NCBI GenBank assembly: GCA_934045075.1
Contig: OW203724.1
Coordinates: 10,775,473-10,839,472, forward strand
Reading direction: 5' to 3'
DNA: 64,000 nt
Source of the DNA: Yponomeuta sedellus
Taxonomy: Eukaryota > Arthropoda > Insecta > Lepidoptera > Yponomeutidae
Shown here: positions 63,689 to 64,000 of the stretch, in pieces
Layout: each line of letters starts with the position of its first letter
How positions within the stretch are numbered: position 1 is the first letter of the stretch
Program-made: the position numbers and the translations under genes
Notes under the pieces: model-generated
Seen by the model: the letters and a program-made list of their open reading frames with translations, nothing else
What the model was told of the DNA's origin: nothing
Database searches by the model: none

Positions 63689-63739
63689 CTCTTCAACTGA
63701 GTGATCGATTTGACTGACGTTTGAGTATTCGGCCGTATG

Positions 63740-64000
63740 TGTTATTTTTGTAAATTAAACATTACATTACTGGTTGCACGCACGCTAATTTTTATGTGTA
63801 ATTATGAGTATTTAAATTTAGAGTAAATATCTCTTGTGTGAAGAACCTCTGATATTTCTGTTGGCAATAATTCATCGTTTTTACTGGTGGAGTGTGTAAG
63901 GTTTTTGGACCAGGCATGTGTATGTGAATGTAGTTTCCCTTGCCCCTATCAATTTAAACAAAATCAATGTTCACTGTTCATTATCTCATACTTCTCCTCA
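63740..64000. other. No gene seen at the right edge
   Basis: Intronic or flanking sequence; the expected next zinc-finger exon is not present before 64000. Confidence 0.4.

Larger units (their letters stand above)
61669..63733 (+). mobile_element. PIF/Harbinger remnant with CGGCCGAATACTCAAACGTC ends
   Basis: CGGCCGAATACTCAAACGTC at 61669 is inverted at 63714-63733; TAT flanks both sides. A frame at 61769-62167 includes RRNEAKLNAFEYYNETDFHA, RFRLSKETVLYLESV, the N-terminal pattern of HARBI1-like transposases; the DDE part is missing. The hAT element at 62686-63688 is nested inside. Confidence 0.7.

Overview
The window looks like a moth or butterfly (lepidopteran) nuclear chromosome segment: AT-rich, with split genes that have clean GT-AG introns, an arthropod-type ZAD zinc-finger gene, and a very dense, young and deeply nested transposon load that includes repeat ends typical of Lepidoptera. 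All identifications come from reading the sequence; no search was run.

Host genes, all on the + strand: (1) an aminoacylase-1 gene, eight exons from 3157 to 15105, with all metal-binding and catalytic residues present but the N-terminal exon not seen; (2) a THAP-domain gene or pseudogene at about 20640-22288 with breaks in its reading frame; (3) a ZAD-C2H2 zinc-finger gene whose ZAD exons lie at 22513-22849, whose first finger lies at 38800-38979 and whose further fingers lie at 59997-61537. Its two introns of about 16 and 21 kb are almost entirely transposons, and the gene probably runs past 61537.

Mobile elements by region. 1-3 kb: end of a DNA transposon, a tRNA-derived SINE with a 13-bp target duplication, a CAGTGCGTTCAC MITE and a 1.4-kb foldback. 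9.5-14.3 kb (ACY1 introns): RTE-type LINE fragment, palindromic SINE copies and a large foldback. 15.4-20.3 kb: Jockey/CR1-like fragment, MITEs and a hAT remnant. 23-34.6 kb: a nested stack, a non-LTR element split by a Mutator-like element (9-bp duplication) that holds a nearly intact Gypsy element, then a PIF/Harbinger remnant holding a foldback with an 8-bp duplication. 35.5-38.5 kb: mariner pseudogene, LINE scraps and a MITE. 39.8-43.1 kb: a DDE_4 transposon with a SWIM domain. 43.2-46.9 kb: a SINE-like repeat split by two DNA elements. 48.0-52.3 kb: a full-length RTE-like retrotransposon with two open frames separated by one in-frame TAG. 53-55 kb: MITEs and a tandem duplication. 55.5-59.1 kb: a Transib-like element with a RAG1-related transposase pseudogene, ends beginning CACAGTG and a CGACG/CGATG target duplication. 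61.7-63.7 kb: PIF/Harbinger holding a hAT element holding a TTAA element.

The most notable items are the Transib/RAG1-like element, the in-frame stop organisation of the RTE-like element, the tRNA-SINE that repeatedly forms snap-back palindromes, and the repeated short motif cluster in the Gypsy 3' region.
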